A DNA stretch of 64,000 nucleotides from Hyperoodon ampullatus (GCA_949752795.1 OX457061.1:10056492-10120491), one strand, 5' to 3'. Positions 1 to 11,679 are shown, counted from the stretch's first letter. The notes: generated from the letters alone by a model not told the origin. Program-made: numbers and translations.

Positions 1-128
1 AGGCTCAGTAGTTGTGGCGCAGCCTAATTGCTCCACAGCATGTGGGATCTTCCCGGACCAGGGATCGAACCTGTGTCCCCTGCATTGGCAGGCAGATTCT
101 TAAACACTGAGCCACCAGGGAAGTCCCT
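1..128 (-). mobile_element. CHR-type SINE, cut by the window edge
   Basis: The reverse copy ends CCACCAGGGAAGTCCCT at 112-128, which is the 5' end of the element. The remainder lies left of the window. Confidence 0.9.
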
Positions 129-203
129 CAGATACCTTTTAACGTCCTGTAATATGTTTTATATCCCTTTGTGTAACTTCCTAGAGATCTACATCAGCTT
201 TTA

Positions 204-540
204 TTTATGTATTTATTTTTGGCTGCGTTGGGTCTTTGTTGCTGCACGCGAGCTTTCTCTAGTTGCGGTGAGAGAGGGCTAGTCTTTGTTGTGGGGCGTG
301 GGTTTCTCATTGCAGTGCCTTCTCTTGTTGTGGAGCATGGGCTCTAGGCGTGCGGGCTTCAGTACTTGCAGCACATGGGCTCAGTAGTTGTGGCCCGAGG
401 GCTTTAGAGAGCAGGCTCAGTAGTTGTGGCGCATAGGCTTAGTTGCTCCGCGGCATGTGGGATCTTCCTGGAGCAGGGCTTGAACCTGTGTCCCCTGCAT
501 TGGCAGGTGGATTCTTAACCACTGCGCCACCAGGGAAGTC
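204..540 (-). mobile_element. Long CHR-2-type SINE
   Basis: A nearly full-length reverse copy from the TTTATTTATG tail to GGGAAGTC. It is flanked by the direct repeat CTACATCAGCTTTTA at 189-203 and 541-555, its target-site duplication. Confidence 0.93.
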
Positions 541-823
541 CTACATCAGCTTTTAATGGTAGCAGGAGTTTTAAAGGTAATGATGAGCAATTTAAAAAAT
601 AATTTTAATAGAATTTATTTTCTAGAACCATTTCAGACTTACAGAAAATTGAGAACATAATCCAGAGAGTTCCTATGCCCTGCACCCAGTATCCCCTATA
701 ATGAACATTGTACATTACTTAGTACATTTGTTATAATTAGTGAACCAACTAAACTTCAGTTGAGTTTATTAGTAAATTGTTTAGTTTATTAATGAAAGTC
801 CATAGTTTATTCAGATTTCTTTT

Positions 824-1041
824 TTTTTCAATATTTTATTTATGTATGTATTTGCATGTGCTGGGTCTTATTTGTGGCTCACGGGCTCCTTAGTTGAGGC
901 TTGCAAGCTCCTTAGTTGTAGCATGTGAACTCTCAGTTGCAGCATGCATGTGGGATCTAGTTCCCTGACCAGGGATCGAACCCGGGCCCCCTGCATTGGG
1001 AGCTCAGAGTCTTAACCACTGCGCCACCAGGGAAGTCCCTG
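824..1041 (-). mobile_element. CHR-type SINE (shorter, older form)
   Basis: A reverse copy with tRNA-like head GGGATCGAACCCGGGCCCCC. The target duplication TTCAGATTTCTTTT is at 810-823 and 1042-1055. Confidence 0.9.
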
Positions 1042-1677
1042 TTCAGATTTCTTTTACTTAACACTTTATTCTGTCCCAGGATCACACCCAGGGTAGCACA
1101 TTACATTTGATAGTTGTGGTCTCCTTAGGCTCCTCTTGACTGGAACAGTTTCTCAGATCTTCTCTGGTTCTTGATGCCCTTAGCAGTCTGAGGAGTACTG
1201 GTCAAGTTTTTTGCAGGATGCCCCTCAATTGGGATTTATCTGGCATTTTCCTCATGATTAGACGATGAAAGAAACCAAGTTCTCAGCACTAGGTGTGCTC
1301 TTATGGTGAGCAAATTTATTTTTCCAGGAAAAATAAAGATGTCTATAGACTTTCTTTTTTATTCAAAATGAAAATTATTTAATTCAAAACCTCTATCACT
1401 GAGTCTGAAGGACAAATGTGTATCTCAAAAAAAAATTTATGTTTTACTTTATTGGGAAAAGAACATTAAAATATAAATAGCTTTGAGGGGCAGCCTACAT
1501 ATATAGAACATTTTAGAATTCATGGAATGGCATCATGTGACCCTGCCAAGTAAATGTCATCACTTTCACTCTATGAATGAGGAAACTGAGGCTGAGAGAA
1601 GTGATGTGACTCTTTACCAGGGTCACACAGCTGAGCTGAAGTTAGGATTCGTTTATTCTATTTAAAGCAACATTTTT

Positions 1678-1876
1678 TTTTTTTGCCATACGCGGGCCTC
1701 TCACTGTTGTGGCCTCTCCCATTGCAGAGCACAGGCTCCGGACGCGCAGGCTCAGCGGCCATGGCTCACGGGCCCAGCTGCTACATGGCATGTGGGATCT
1801 TCCCGGACCGGGGCACGAACCCGTGTCCCCTGCATCGGCAGGCGGACTCTCAACCACCGCGCTACCATGGAAGCCC
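1678..1876 (-). mobile_element. Short (~200 bp) CHR-like SINE
   Basis: Reverse copy of the T-tract plus TACGCGGGCCTCTCACTGTT subtype. The target duplication TAAAGCAACATTTTT is at 1663-1677 and 1877-1891. Confidence 0.92.
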
Positions 1877-2180
1877 TAAAGCAACATTTTTGTACTGAGA
1901 TTTTTGGCAAAGAACTGGGAAATACAAAGATGAATAATTTACAGCCCTACCCCCTTATTTCCTAGAACCTCTTTCTCCAGTATAATCTCGAGATTTTGCT
2001 GGGAATTATACAGTCTCTTCCGTGTTTGGACAGAACAGTTTCTCCCAGGTGAAGCAGGTTCTGAGACTTCCCCCTGGACTACCGTCAATACCCCTCATCA
2101 TCAATACCCCTGTGATGTAAAATCAGAAATTAGTTCTTAGGCTATTTCATAAAGCCAGAAAAGGAGCTCAGATTCAAGTA

Positions 2181-2420
2181 CCACAGGGCCAGGAAGATCC
2201 TGCAAATGAGTGCAGCAAGCTACAGTCCAAGTGTCTTGATGGATGGTGGCTGATGCCTGGCCTGCATCACGGCCACCCCCCAGCAGGAGGGCAGCCACTA
2301 CTCACCTGATTGTTGACAAGTAGGCTGTGGACCCAACGTTGCCACATCTTTTCAATTTTTTAAGGGAAGCAGAAAAGCCCTCAGCAGGCCAAGACAGTGG
2401 GGGCTGGTTTCAGCCTTCAG
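2181..2420. repeat. Old dispersed repeat, unclassified, related to 13545-13870
   Basis: The part around 2290-2370 (GGCAGCCACTACTCACC, then GTGGACCCAACGTTG and a TTTTCAATTTTTT run) aligns by eye with the segment near 13640-13740. This suggests two copies of the same ancient mammalian repeat. I do not recognise the family with certainty. Confidence 0.4.
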
Positions 2421-2555
2421 GCTACCTGTTTTTTTGCTTTGTTTTGTCTTTTTAATTCTGAGCTAGCATTTGTTCATGACTGTCGTAGGCACTGTTTTTG
2501 CTCAAAGTCATTTGGGTGACAGTATTCACACATTCAACAACTACTTCATTTTTTA

Positions 2556-2759
2556 AAAAATATTTATTTATTTATGTGTTTTATTTATTTATTTTGGCTG
2601 CACCAGGTCTTAGTTGCAGCACGCGGGATCTTCACTGCGGCATGTGGACTTCTTAGTTGCGGCATGCATGCGGGATCTAGTTCCCCAACCAGGGATGGAA
2701 CCCAGGCCCCCTGCATTGGGAGCGTGGAGCCTTACCCACTGGACCACCAGAGAAGTCCC
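2556..2759 (-). mobile_element. CHR-type SINE (older form)
   Basis: Begins with TATTTATTTATT and GGCTGCACCAGGTCTTAG and ends ACCACCAGAGAAGTCCC. An imperfect target duplication, ACAACTACTTCATTT and ACAACCACTTCATTT, flanks it. Confidence 0.88.
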
Positions 2760-3659
2760 AACAACCACTTCATTTAATTTTTATTCAGGAAATACTGAAC
2801 ACACATTACAATTTTTCTGGACCATCGATGCAGAGATAATTATTCTAACTAAGGTCACCCAACATGTGTGAAGGAGCATGTTAGCCTAGGACAGATTATC
2901 AAGGGTAATCCTCATCTACTGTAATACAAATTTATAATGAGCATCTACTATTTTGTTCCTCCTCTTCCAGCCCTCAGGGATGCTATGATGACTGAAATAT
3001 GTCTCTGCCTCAGGTTGCTTCTAGTTTAGTAAATCATCCCTCATGAGGTAGGTGAGGTGGGAAGATGATGGAGTAACAGGAAGGATTTAAAAGAACACTA
3101 TTTGGGGACCCAGACATCTTCTTAGAGTGATTCCATCAAGATATCTTCTTTTGCTTTCCTGGCTTGTATAAATTCCAGCAGAGGTCACATGCACGTGTGG
3201 GAGCTTAATAAATGCTCTTTGAAAGTGACGATAATGAATTGTGATATGGAAAATCAGAAACCACTCTCTAGGAGTGTGGCTCAGGGTGTGGAATACTTTA
3301 GAAGGAGTCCCTGTGAGAAAAGGCTAAAAGAAGTGGGGTTACTAATACCGTATCATGGAGAAAAGAAGGTTAAGGAGAATTTAATAGCCATCTTCAAACA
3401 TCTAAAGGGATATTGCTCACGTGTTTTAAAGATCAGTTCTTGTCTACTAAGGACAGGACGTCAGGGAATTATCGTAAACGGGAGCAGGAGGACCTTAGAT
3501 TAGATATCAATGGGGGGAAAGAAAAAAATCCAGCTGAAAGGATTGTGAGATGCTAGACAGCAACATGATTTAGAGAAATGACATGGTTGTTTTAGGAACA
3601 GCAGCTGCTGATTATTAGGGGAATTATAGATCTTGGGGCCTCCAAGTCAGCCAGTTGCT

Positions 3660-3830
3660 AGTTGAATGATCTAGAGCCAGTGACTTCACCTTTTTAAGGC
3701 TCAGTTTCCTCATTTGTTAAATGGGCATAAGAACAATATCTATTTATTGGACTGTTGTGAGGATTCAGTTAGATTGTCTATAAAGCCATTAGGTATATCT
3801 GTGCCAGGTTCAGAGCAAGGCTCAACCAAT
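3660..3830 (+). mobile_element. MIR SINE remnant
   Basis: Contains the typical order: CTCAGTTTCCTCATTTGTTAA, AATGGGCATAA, TGTTGTGAGGATTCAGTTAGA. Diverged, with no visible target duplication. Confidence 0.75.
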
Positions 3831-4399
3831 GATGGATGCCATTCATTGTTATTCATCTACTACGGTCCTGCCTGGAAAAAACAAAATGAACAAACAGTAC
3901 CCCCACTACAAAAAATACCACCCATAAACGTAAGCTCTCTTTCCAGAGGCATCAGACAAACAAATATGGTTGGTATGGTGGGACTTACAATCTCATTGAA
4001 AACACCCGATGTGCACACTCAGAAAGGGAAATAAATATAAGATTAAAATAACAGAGTCAGTAGAGTGAAGTGGTTTAGAGCGTGGAGTCAGGAAAATATG
4101 TGAGCTCTTAGGAGAGTGCCTGGCACCTAGGAATTGCTTGCCCTTGAAAGAGCAAAACCACAGTGCAAGCTAAGGTCAATTTTGAAGTGAAAGTTTGAAA
4201 AAAAAACACCTATAGGGTTCTCAGGTGGGAGAAATTGCTCCAAATTAGTGTGGGCCAAACAAACAGGTGGATAAGACTGGAATGCACTAATCTGTAAATG
4301 TACTTGCTCAGAAGGATCTTGGCTGTTTTAAGCAATGATCAATTATTCACTATTTGGACATCCTAACCTTTCATTCTTAAAACATTTGCAGGCACTGCT

Positions 4400-5400
4400 T
4401 TGAATAGCCTACTTGTCAACTTCCAAAGAAAAACAGTTGTTTGTTTCTGATATTTTGAATACACCTAAGAAACAGTCCTCTACATTGTGATTGTATTCTA
4501 TAAACTTTACTTCATAGCAATGATAACTCTGCAGCAAATTTACTTCTAATATTTATTGAAATATTTTTAGCTGCAAAAACATTTTATGTTCACTATTATT
4601 TATTAATGCCCTGTTTTAAAATATTATGCATAAAATTTATTCCAGTGCACATTAGTAAATAAATTATGCTTGTAATTTCTAATTCATTTTTAATTATAAA
4701 TTTATCCATGTCTACCTTTATTTATGATAGCGGTGTCTCAGTGTTGAACATACTGTATATTAATGGAGACACTGTTAATTATGCATTCTTAGAAGTTGCA
4801 TTCGACAAAGCACACGAGTCTGTTTTCTTACATCCTAAGTCCTGTTAACATCAATTAATTTAGGAGCTGGAACTCACAGGACTAGCTAACCTTTAAAGCA
4901 AGAAAAGGTGCTATTAGAAGCTGGTTATGGAGCCTGGATGTAGGGAGGGACTACATTTATCCATAAATGTAGTCAGAGAGATACTAAAATACCAGCCAGA
5001 TGTTTCATTTTCACCCCAAGTATCTAAAAAAGGATACCAGAAATAATATTCAGCAAAAAAGACAATAGAACAAAGCTCAGGGAATCTCTGCAAGCCCCCA
5101 GAACTGATCTATACTTAAATAGTATCTGCAGAGTGTTATATTTAAGATTTTCTGGTTGGTTAATATTGTGCTTCCCTTCCACCCACCAAACTCACCTTAT
5201 TACAAGCAATACATTAGCTTTAAAAAATTCTTCACATTGAAATGTTATTTTAATTTGAAAAATACTATATTTCTCTGAAATCGTCCATTTCTTGGAGGCT
5301 TCTTTCAAATAGTTTGAATGGATTTTTGACACTTAATTTACTGTTGTCTTGAAATTGCTTTGTACCATAGGAGCAAAAATGCCTGTTTTCCCTATGGGAG
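4400..5400. other. AT-rich unique stretch, no gene seen
   Basis: No recognisable transposon and no coding pattern. The 4560-4850 part is rich in TAAT-type motifs and could be conserved non-coding DNA, but this rests on composition only. Confidence 0.35.
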
Positions 5401-5970
5401 GAAAAATATATTTCAAAAGGAGAGGAAACTAAAATTAGGAAAATGGAAGGGAAACATAATCACACATATAAAATATTAAGAACACACATTTGCAGAGAAA
5501 CTAGAAGGTGCCTCCCTTTTCCCACAGCTCTGGCAGGACTTGAAAGAAAGTTCCTCTCATCTTATTATGTTCACTCTCAGCTTATTGTCATAGATTTGGA
5601 AAAGTGGATTTTTCCACATGTGAATTCTCCTTAACAATGTAAGATTTCCAGTTGTTTCATTTCATGTGTATGTTTTGAGTACCTTTTCATTTAACATGCA
5701 TTTTACCAAGTGTTTATGGTGTTTTATGTTTAAAGTATATTTAAAAAAAAAAAAGAGCGAGAGAGGGAGAGAAAGAAATGTTCCTTTGCTCGTGGCCTCT
5801 CAGAGAGATAGATGTATATTGAAAGAATAACAGAAAATGTGATAAATGTTGAACACAGAGAATGAAGCTCTTCATGTGGCCTGTTAGGGAGAAGTGATCT
5901 TAGAAAACTTCCTAGAGGTGGAGAAGCAGTATGTGAATTTGGTTTTCAAGAATGAATAGAATATACCTGG

Positions 5971-6374
5971 GGGACTTACCTGGTGGTGCAGTGGTTAAGA
6001 ATCCACCTGCCAATGCAGTGGACACAGGTTCGATCCCTGGTCCGAGAAGATCCCACATGCCGCAGAGCAACTAAGCCCGTGCGCCAAAACTACTGAGCCT
6101 GCACTCTAGAGTCCTTGAGCCAAAAACTACTGAGCCCGCGTGCCACAACTACTGAAGCCCGCACGCCTAGAGCCCGTGCTCCACAACAAGAGAAGCCACT
6201 GCAGTGAGGAGCCTGCGCACCGCAACAAAGAGTAGCCCCCACTCGCTGCAACTAGAGAAAGCCCGCGTGCAGCAACAAAGACCCAATGCAGCCAAAATAA
6301 ATAAATAATAAAATAAAAATAAAAAGTCTACCACAGCAGCAGTGGTATTGGTAAAAAAGAAAAAAAAAAAAAAA
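5971..6374 (+). mobile_element. Long CHR-2-type SINE
   Basis: A forward copy from GGGACTTACCTGGTGGTGCA to AATAAATAATAAAATAAA, ending in an A-rich tail. AGAATATAC on the left (5959-5967) and at 6375-6383 looks like the target duplication. Confidence 0.9.
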
Positions 6375-6384
6375 AGAATATACT

Positions 6385-6520
6385 TAGGAATTCCCTGGCG
6401 TTCCAGTGGTTAGGATTCGGTTTTTTCACTGCCAGGGCCTGGATTTGATTCCTGGTCAGGCAATAAGATCCCACAAGCTGTGTGGTGCAGCCAAAAAAAA
6501 AAAAAAAGAAAAAGAAAATA
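6385..6520 (+). mobile_element. CHR-type SINE, short older copy
   Basis: AGGAATTCCCTGGCGTTCCA head, GGTTAGGATTCGG, then GTGGTGCAGCC and an A-rich tail. It sits directly behind the long SINE. Confidence 0.85.
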
Positions 6521-7004
6521 TATACACTTAATGGTTAGAATGGTTAAAATGGCAATATATATTTAATAAAAACATTTTTCTAAAAGCACATTGGGATTTG
6601 TCCTTTAAGAATCCCACCACTCTGTTATGTAGAAACCCAAAATAGCCACTATAGAGGCCACAAGGAGAAAAACCAAGGTGCCCTGGCCAACACCTCTAGC
6701 CATCTGAGACCTTCCAGCCATTCTAAGTGCCATCTGACTGAACGCGCACGAGGGAGCCAAGAAGACTGGCAGAACAGCCACCCACCAAGCCACAGAATCT
6801 TGACAAATAATAAATGGTTGTTGTTTTAAGCCACTTAACAAAAAAGGAGAGAGAGAAAGAGAGAGTAGGAGTTTACTGAGTGGAGAGAGAAAGGGCAATT
6901 GAGGCTTGAGCAGAAATTACACCAGCAATTGCATTTGAGGAAAACAAATGTATGAGAGGTCTTGATTCTTGCTGCCTGTCTCAGTGCAGCGGGCAATAGG
7001 AGCT

Positions 7005-7145
7005 GGTGTTTACAGAACACTCCCTGTGTGCCAGGAACTGTTCCAAGCGCTCTCCATGCATTATTACCTCAGTGGATGTTCACGATAACCTAGATGAGGA
7101 GACAGATACACAGAAGGCAAATCATTTGTTGAAGGCCACACAGCT
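7005..7145 (-). mobile_element. MIR SINE remnant interrupted by a CHR SINE
   Basis: Reverse MIR pattern: TGTGTGCCAGGAACTGTTCC, TGCATTATTACCTCA, AAGGCCACACAGCTAG. A CHR SINE inserted at the CTAGTAGGTGTCTTT site. Confidence 0.7.
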
Positions 7146-7158
7146 AGTAGGTGTCTTT

Positions 7159-7462
7159 TTTTTTTAATTTTATTTTTGGCTGCGTTGGGTCTTCTTTGCT
7201 GCATGCTGGCTTTCTCTAGTTCTGGCAAGCGGGGGCTACTCTTCATTGCAGTGTGTGGGCTTCTCATTGCAGTGGCTTCTCTTGCTGCGGAGCACGGGCT
7301 CTAGGCGCGCAGGCTTCAGTAGTTGTGGCACATGGGCTCAGTAGTTGTGGCGCACGGGCTTAGTTGCTCCGCAGCATGTGGGATCTTCCCGGACCAGGGA
7401 TTGAACCTGTGTCCCCTGCATTGGCAGGTGGATTCTTAACCACTGTGTCACCAGGGAAGTTC
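7159..7462 (-). mobile_element. CHR-2-type SINE
   Basis: A reverse copy with exact target duplication CTAGTAGGTGTCTTT at 7144-7158 and 7463-7477. Confidence 0.93.
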
Positions 7463-8399
7463 CTAGTAGGTGTCTTTGAACTTCTGTCCATTGCCCCCAT
7501 TCTAGTCCTGGGGACCAGAAGAAAAGGAACCCCTGTCTCTTATCATGGCCTCCTTTCCAAGTTGGAGCTGAAGTATGGAAAACCTGATTGTCACAGGTAT
7601 GCTGAGGTACTGGTCCCTGTGCCCTCATGTCTACCAAAGTCCCCAACCAGTCCCTGGCCTAGCACATTCAGTATGTTGTAAAAATATAATTTTTCTGAGT
7701 GTGTCAGTTGTCAGGGTCCTAGTCCTATGCACCCCTAGGTCAAGAGATAGGTCAATGTAAGCTCTACTTTTTAAAGCCACTTCCACTCGCTGATACAATT
7801 CCTACTCCTTGGAGGCTAAGCCATGCAGTTGGCCTGTCATCACTTCTCCTCATCTAACTACCTTCCTCAGTTGTAGAATGGCTTGGGAAGCACCCCTGGT
7901 TTCCTTTCTACCTCATGTCCATCCCTCATCCTGAGAGCTTTTGAGGCCACATGGCATCTCAGTTCCTTGACTGTCTCATCTTCAAAAACGTTTTCCTCCT
8001 TTGCACTTCAGCCAGGACCCCACTCTCAGATGGCTCTTCATCTGAGGTTATTCAAGGCGCCCATCTCTTAGGATACCTTCCATCTTTCTGCCTGGTACCA
8101 TCAGTGACTTCCTTTACACCTGTTTGGGGACCTTCAGGCCAGTGACATGAGCCTTTCCAGAATTCTCTTACTTAACATTTTGAGCATCCATTCTGTGCCT
8201 TTTGTTTTAAGCACTCTTAAAAGCCGAGATCTTAAACTCCTTGACCCCATGACACCTGTCTGGCAAACTGTCTTCCTGGGATTAACCCAATTGCTCATTT
8301 TTTTGTGTGCCTGTATCTTAACAGTTCAAACTAACTATAGAAAAATCAAACAACCTTCATATTAGTATCACCATAAATTCAGAGTCTCCATTCTCAATG

Positions 8400-8600
8400 G
8401 GGCCCTCAGTGTTCCTGAAATCTTACCATATTTCCCTGCACTCCAACTTACTGCAGTGACTATTTCAAATTCATAGTCAGACTTTACTGTAAGCTTCTTT
8501 AGGGTGGAGTCACTATCTGGCTTTTTCACCACTAAATCTCCAGTGCCTAGGATAGGCTTAATACATAGGTACTCAATAAGTATCTGTTTACTGACTGAGG
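8400..8600 (+). mobile_element. L2 3' end remnant
   Basis: The order TGTAAGCTTCTTTAGGGTGG, ACTATCTGG, CCAGTGCCTAGGATAGG, ACTCAATAAGTATCTG follows the consensus 3' end of mammalian L2. Confidence 0.65.
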
Positions 8601-8624
8601 TGTAGTAATAGTGGTAAACATTTT

Positions 8625-8840
8625 ATGCAAATATCAGTAAATGTTAGCTATATGCCGGGCTCTATTCTATGTGAGCTATATGTATTAGCTCATTTAATCC
8701 CCACAAACCCCCCAGTGAGGTTAATTAGAACTTTTGTCATGCCCATTTTACAGATAAGGACATTTAGAGAGGCAACTTAGAGAGATGAAGTGATAAAAAC
8801 TGTAAGTGGTAGAGTGGGTATTTACGCCTTAGAACCTGTA
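8625..8840 (-). mobile_element. MIR SINE remnant
   Basis: Reverse MIR: GTATTAGCTCATTTAATCCC, CCATTTTACAGATAAGGAC and AGTGGTAGAGTGGG in order. Confidence 0.7.
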
Positions 8841-9344
8841 GAGAGAAAGCTTAGTGGGTCCAGTTGAGTTTTTTACTATCAGGCAATTGTGCTTCAGACT
8901 GGAGGTCAAGAGACAAGTGAAAATGAAGATTCATATTTAGGAGGGGACAGATAAACTGGTGACCTCAGAAAACAGAATATCCAACCTTGTTCACACCCTT
9001 GCTTTGGCAGAGCACCTCCAACAAGCCCCTGATGAAACTGGGGTGGTGTGTGTGCAGAAAGCACATTTGGGTGGTAAGGTGCATTTCTTTTTCTCCATGT
9101 GAGCTAAGACATCAAACATATATTTGAATACAAGGGGGTGACGTTCCAGACTACCTCTCAGGTAGGAGAGATATCACTGCACTGCTCGAGTCCTTCTTTC
9201 CCCTTCACACTAGTTTCTCCCACTGATTCCCTGAGAGACGGAGAGAGATCACCAACAATGAGCTCCTGTTTGCGTCGGGTCCACATATCTCATGGAAACC
9301 TCCCTGCAGTTCTTGGAAGATAATTATCTCCATTTTACAGATAA

Positions 9345-9540
9345 GAATGACTAATATTTACTAAGTTTATTAAGTGTCTGGCACTGTGCTGAGTATTTTT
9401 AGAGCATCATCCCATTCGATTCTCACAGCAATACTTAAAATTGGAACCACTGTATGGGTGGGTCAGAGAAGGGAGGTGTCTTGTCCTTGGATACACAGCA
9501 GGTTAGAGTTGGCATTTAAACCCAGGTCTTCCTCATCACT
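9345..9540 (-). mobile_element. MIR SINE remnant just upstream of the promoter
   Basis: Reverse MIR: TCTGGCACTGTGCTGAG, GATTCTCACAGCAA and TTTAAACCCAGGTCTTCCTC. It ends about 140 bp before the CpG island. Confidence 0.7.
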
Positions 9541-9710
9541 AATTTCTGGAGGAACCAAGGGCTTTTTTCCGTGGAAGCAGGGAGAGAGGAGGAAATTCGA
9601 AGGAGAAGGCTGACGTTGATTTTTACCCAACCCAAATCCGGAGGTCAATGTATACTGCCAAACTCCCAGCTCATCTCCCACCCAGGCCTTGGCCAGAGGC
9701 GGGGAAGTGG

Positions 9711-9722
9711 TGCGCACGCGCA
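9711..9722. promoter_or_regulatory. NRF1-type binding site
   Basis: TGCGCACGCGCA matches the palindromic NRF1 consensus (YGCGCAYGCGCR). It lies about 100-130 bp upstream of the likely transcription start, the usual position for this factor in CpG-island promoters. Occupancy is inferred from the motif only. Confidence 0.65.
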
Positions 9723-9736
9723 CGGCCTCCCGTTCG

Positions 9737-9750
9737 GCCCCGCCCCCCGT
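9737..9750. promoter_or_regulatory. GC box (Sp/KLF-type)
   Basis: GGCCCCGCCCCCCG contains the CCGCCCC core bound by Sp1-family factors. It sits 15 bp after the NRF1-type site within the CpG island. Confidence 0.55.
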
Positions 9751-9827
9751 AAGGGCTTCCCTCCTTGCTCTTGGCTCTGGGGCTTGCGCGCTACTTCCCC
9801 AGCCTACGACTTCTTCCCGGCCAGGGG

Positions 9828-9835
9828 CTTCCGGT
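9828..9835 (+). promoter_or_regulatory. ETS-type site near the likely start
   Basis: CTTCCGGT is a core ETS (GABPA/ELK-like) site. Such sites often lie at or just before the start in TATA-less promoters, so transcription probably begins within tens of bases downstream. Confidence 0.5.
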
Positions 9836-9839
9836 GCGC

Positions 9840-10092
9840 GGAGTGCGGTTCCGGGTCGTGGCGCGGCTCGGGGCAACAGGGCTGCTTCTCAGCTGGCCAG
9901 CGGCGGTGAGCGGCTGGGGCATGAAGGCGATCCCGGAAAGCGGCTGCTGAGCCGGCCGGGAGGAGCGCCAGTCCCCGAGGATTCCGAGAGTGCGGAGCTC
10001 GGGCAGGGGCCGGGAGGCGCGGGGGAGCCGAGCCCTCCCCTCAGGAACGTGTCCCAGGGCCGACCCGGCCCGTAGTGTGGCAGCAGCTTCAG
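9840..10092 (+). other. MAPKAP1: MAPKAP1 non-coding exon 1 (5' UTR)
   Basis: The right edge is a good donor, TTCAG|GTAAAG, at 10092/10093 inside the CpG island. No ATG in this exon opens a frame that joins the SIN1 start in exon 2, so it is 5' leader. The left edge is a guess from the ETS-type and GC-box positions; it may be off by 50-100 bases and is likely heterogeneous. Long GC-rich reading frames across the exon reflect base composition, not coding. Confidence 0.65.
9921..9950 (+). promoter_or_regulatory. Upstream ORF in exon 1 (9 codons)
   Basis: An ATG followed by eight sense codons (Lys-Ala-Ile-Pro-Glu-Ser-Gly-Cys) and TGA lies in the predicted 5' UTR. The context is GGGGCATGA, with G at -3 and A at +4, so initiation could be moderate. 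If transcripts start upstream of 9921, it would be read before the SIN1 start. Confidence 0.4.
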
Positions 10093-11679
10093 GTAAAGGT
10101 TGCCCCAGCCTCTAGCTCCTTCGCTCGCTACCCCCGCCAGCCCACCCGAGGAGCCTGGCGGCCCTCCTCACTCCCCCGCGCTCGGCGCTGCCCAGCGGGC
10201 AGCCTATCTGGCCCTTGCTCTGGTCTCCCTTGAGCATCCGTTTTCTGGCCCTTTCGTGGAGGCTGCTATGAGCCTGACAGCTGGTTGTGTGATTTGGGGG
10301 AGTAGAAACTAGTGGACCTGGTAGTATTGGGGTTTGGGAGGGTACTGTTGACTCCGACAGTTTCTGGCTGTACCCTCGGCAACATCTAGGTGTCTTAATC
10401 TTCATAACGAGAAAATCAAGTTTTTAAAGCATTGTCTGTGTAGTCCCTGTTTCCCAGCTCCCCTTAGCTCCATTGCCCCAAAGGGGTAAACAGCCTCGCA
10501 GAACTGTTTTTTTCTAGCCAGATTGCTGCTGGAACTTTGATTCAGCTTTTTGTTTATGGGAGTGGCATAGAGTCTTCTAGATCTGTTTAAGGCTGGGGGA
10601 AAAAAAATCATTTTAGTTTAAGCAAGAGCATTACTTTAACCGGAGACCCAAAAGTTGACTCAGAGATTGGCTCAATTTTCATTCTGAATGAAGTGATTTT
10701 TGAAGCCTCTCCCAATACCTGGCACTGCGCAAAAGCATCATGTTATAAACCAAAACCAGCAAAGTTCAAAACTGCCCCGTGCGTGAACAGTCAAATGGAG
10801 ACAGGTGTTTACAAGCATCGGTTAAAGCAAAGTCAACGTTCTCATTCTGTCAATATTTTGACAAGCAGAAGGGGTGGATTCCTAATTTAAAATAGCAGAA
10901 AAGAAGGCACCATGTTTTATTCTTCATATTCTGTGAGCTCGCACAAGATGCTCAGTAAACGCTGAAAGAGTTGTTGATGAAGTATTGATATTTGTTTTAT
11001 CTTTTTCAGTTTACACATTTGCAAGCTTGCTGGGGCCTGTGAGGCATGCTGGCGCTCCCTTTCCCATTCAGCTTTGTGTTCATACCTTCCTTCATCTACT
11101 GTGATGCCTGAGTGTACTCACATTCCTCTACACCTCCTGGCTCCTGGCTAACTTTCCAGCTATGCTTCGAAAGGCCCCCTACCCTGATCCTTTACTCTGG
11201 CTAAGTAGGACCTAGATGCCTTTGTTGTTTCCTTTGTTTGTTATTTTTTGTAGGACTTTGTCTCTGCCTAGATTTCTCTTTTTCTGTTTCCACCTATTGA
11301 GAGGTTACCATGGCCCAGCTGAAATTGGCCTTCCCTCAACCAGCTCAGGGCAGTCTCAGCTGGAAATGATTTCTTTTCTAGAATCCTATAAACACTCATT
11401 ATTATATCTACAATTATTTCACTTAGCAAACATCTACTGAGTATGGATATATACCAGGTACCATGCTAGACAATGTAGAGATAAATAAGACTCAGATCTT
11501 GTCTGCTCAATTTAGTGAGTGAGATAAGGAAATAATTCTAACACAGAATGGTATGTACACTGTGGGAGAGTTCTTTCTGTGATCCAGTGGTAGCACAGAA
11601 GAGGGGGCGTTATTCACTTTTGAGGAGTGTGCTATGTCCAGGTAATGTTTCATAATGTGGGGTTAACTAAGCTTTGTTA

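Larger units (their letters stand above)
129..9679. other. Intergenic region upstream of MAPKAP1
   Basis: No gene is supported here. The stretch holds SINEs (listed separately), MIR and L2 remnants, and unique AT-rich DNA, notably 4180-5960. At 1540-1640 there is a reverse MIR fragment. At 3290-3560 there is weak similarity to old CR1/L3-type sequence, and about 4045-4140 resembles a MIR 3' part. The short reading frames in this stretch lack family similarity, good context or splice structure. Confidence 0.7.
9680..10170 (+). promoter_or_regulatory. MAPKAP1: CpG-island promoter of MAPKAP1
   Basis: GC content and CpG density rise sharply here against the AT-rich surroundings. There is no TATA box at a sensible distance. 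Visible motifs are a palindromic NRF1-type site (9711-9722), a GC box GGCCCCGCCCCCCG (9737-9750) and an ETS-type CTTCCGGT (9828-9835). This arrangement is typical of housekeeping promoters with dispersed start sites, which fits the ubiquitous expression of mTORC2 subunits. The island lies directly before a good splice donor (10092/10093) on the + strand. Confidence 0.88.

Noticed and set aside
3189..3503. 104-residue frame upstream of the promoter
   Set aside because: Likely within an old CR1/L3-type remnant; no domain, no splice or promoter support.
6605..6898. 97-residue reverse frame with hydrophobic start
   Set aside because: It crosses a GA-rich simple tract and unique DNA; the leucine/serine runs come from (GA)n and no homologue is recognised.
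9463..9876. 137-residue reverse open frame across the promoter
   Set aside because: A GC-rich chance frame spanning a MIR fragment and the CpG island; no known family pattern.
9689..10075. 128-residue open frame over the CpG island
   Set aside because: It overlaps the non-coding first exon, is rich in Gly/Pro/Arg/Ala as expected from GC-rich DNA, stops just before the donor and does not join SIN1. Two other overlapping frames exist on both strands.
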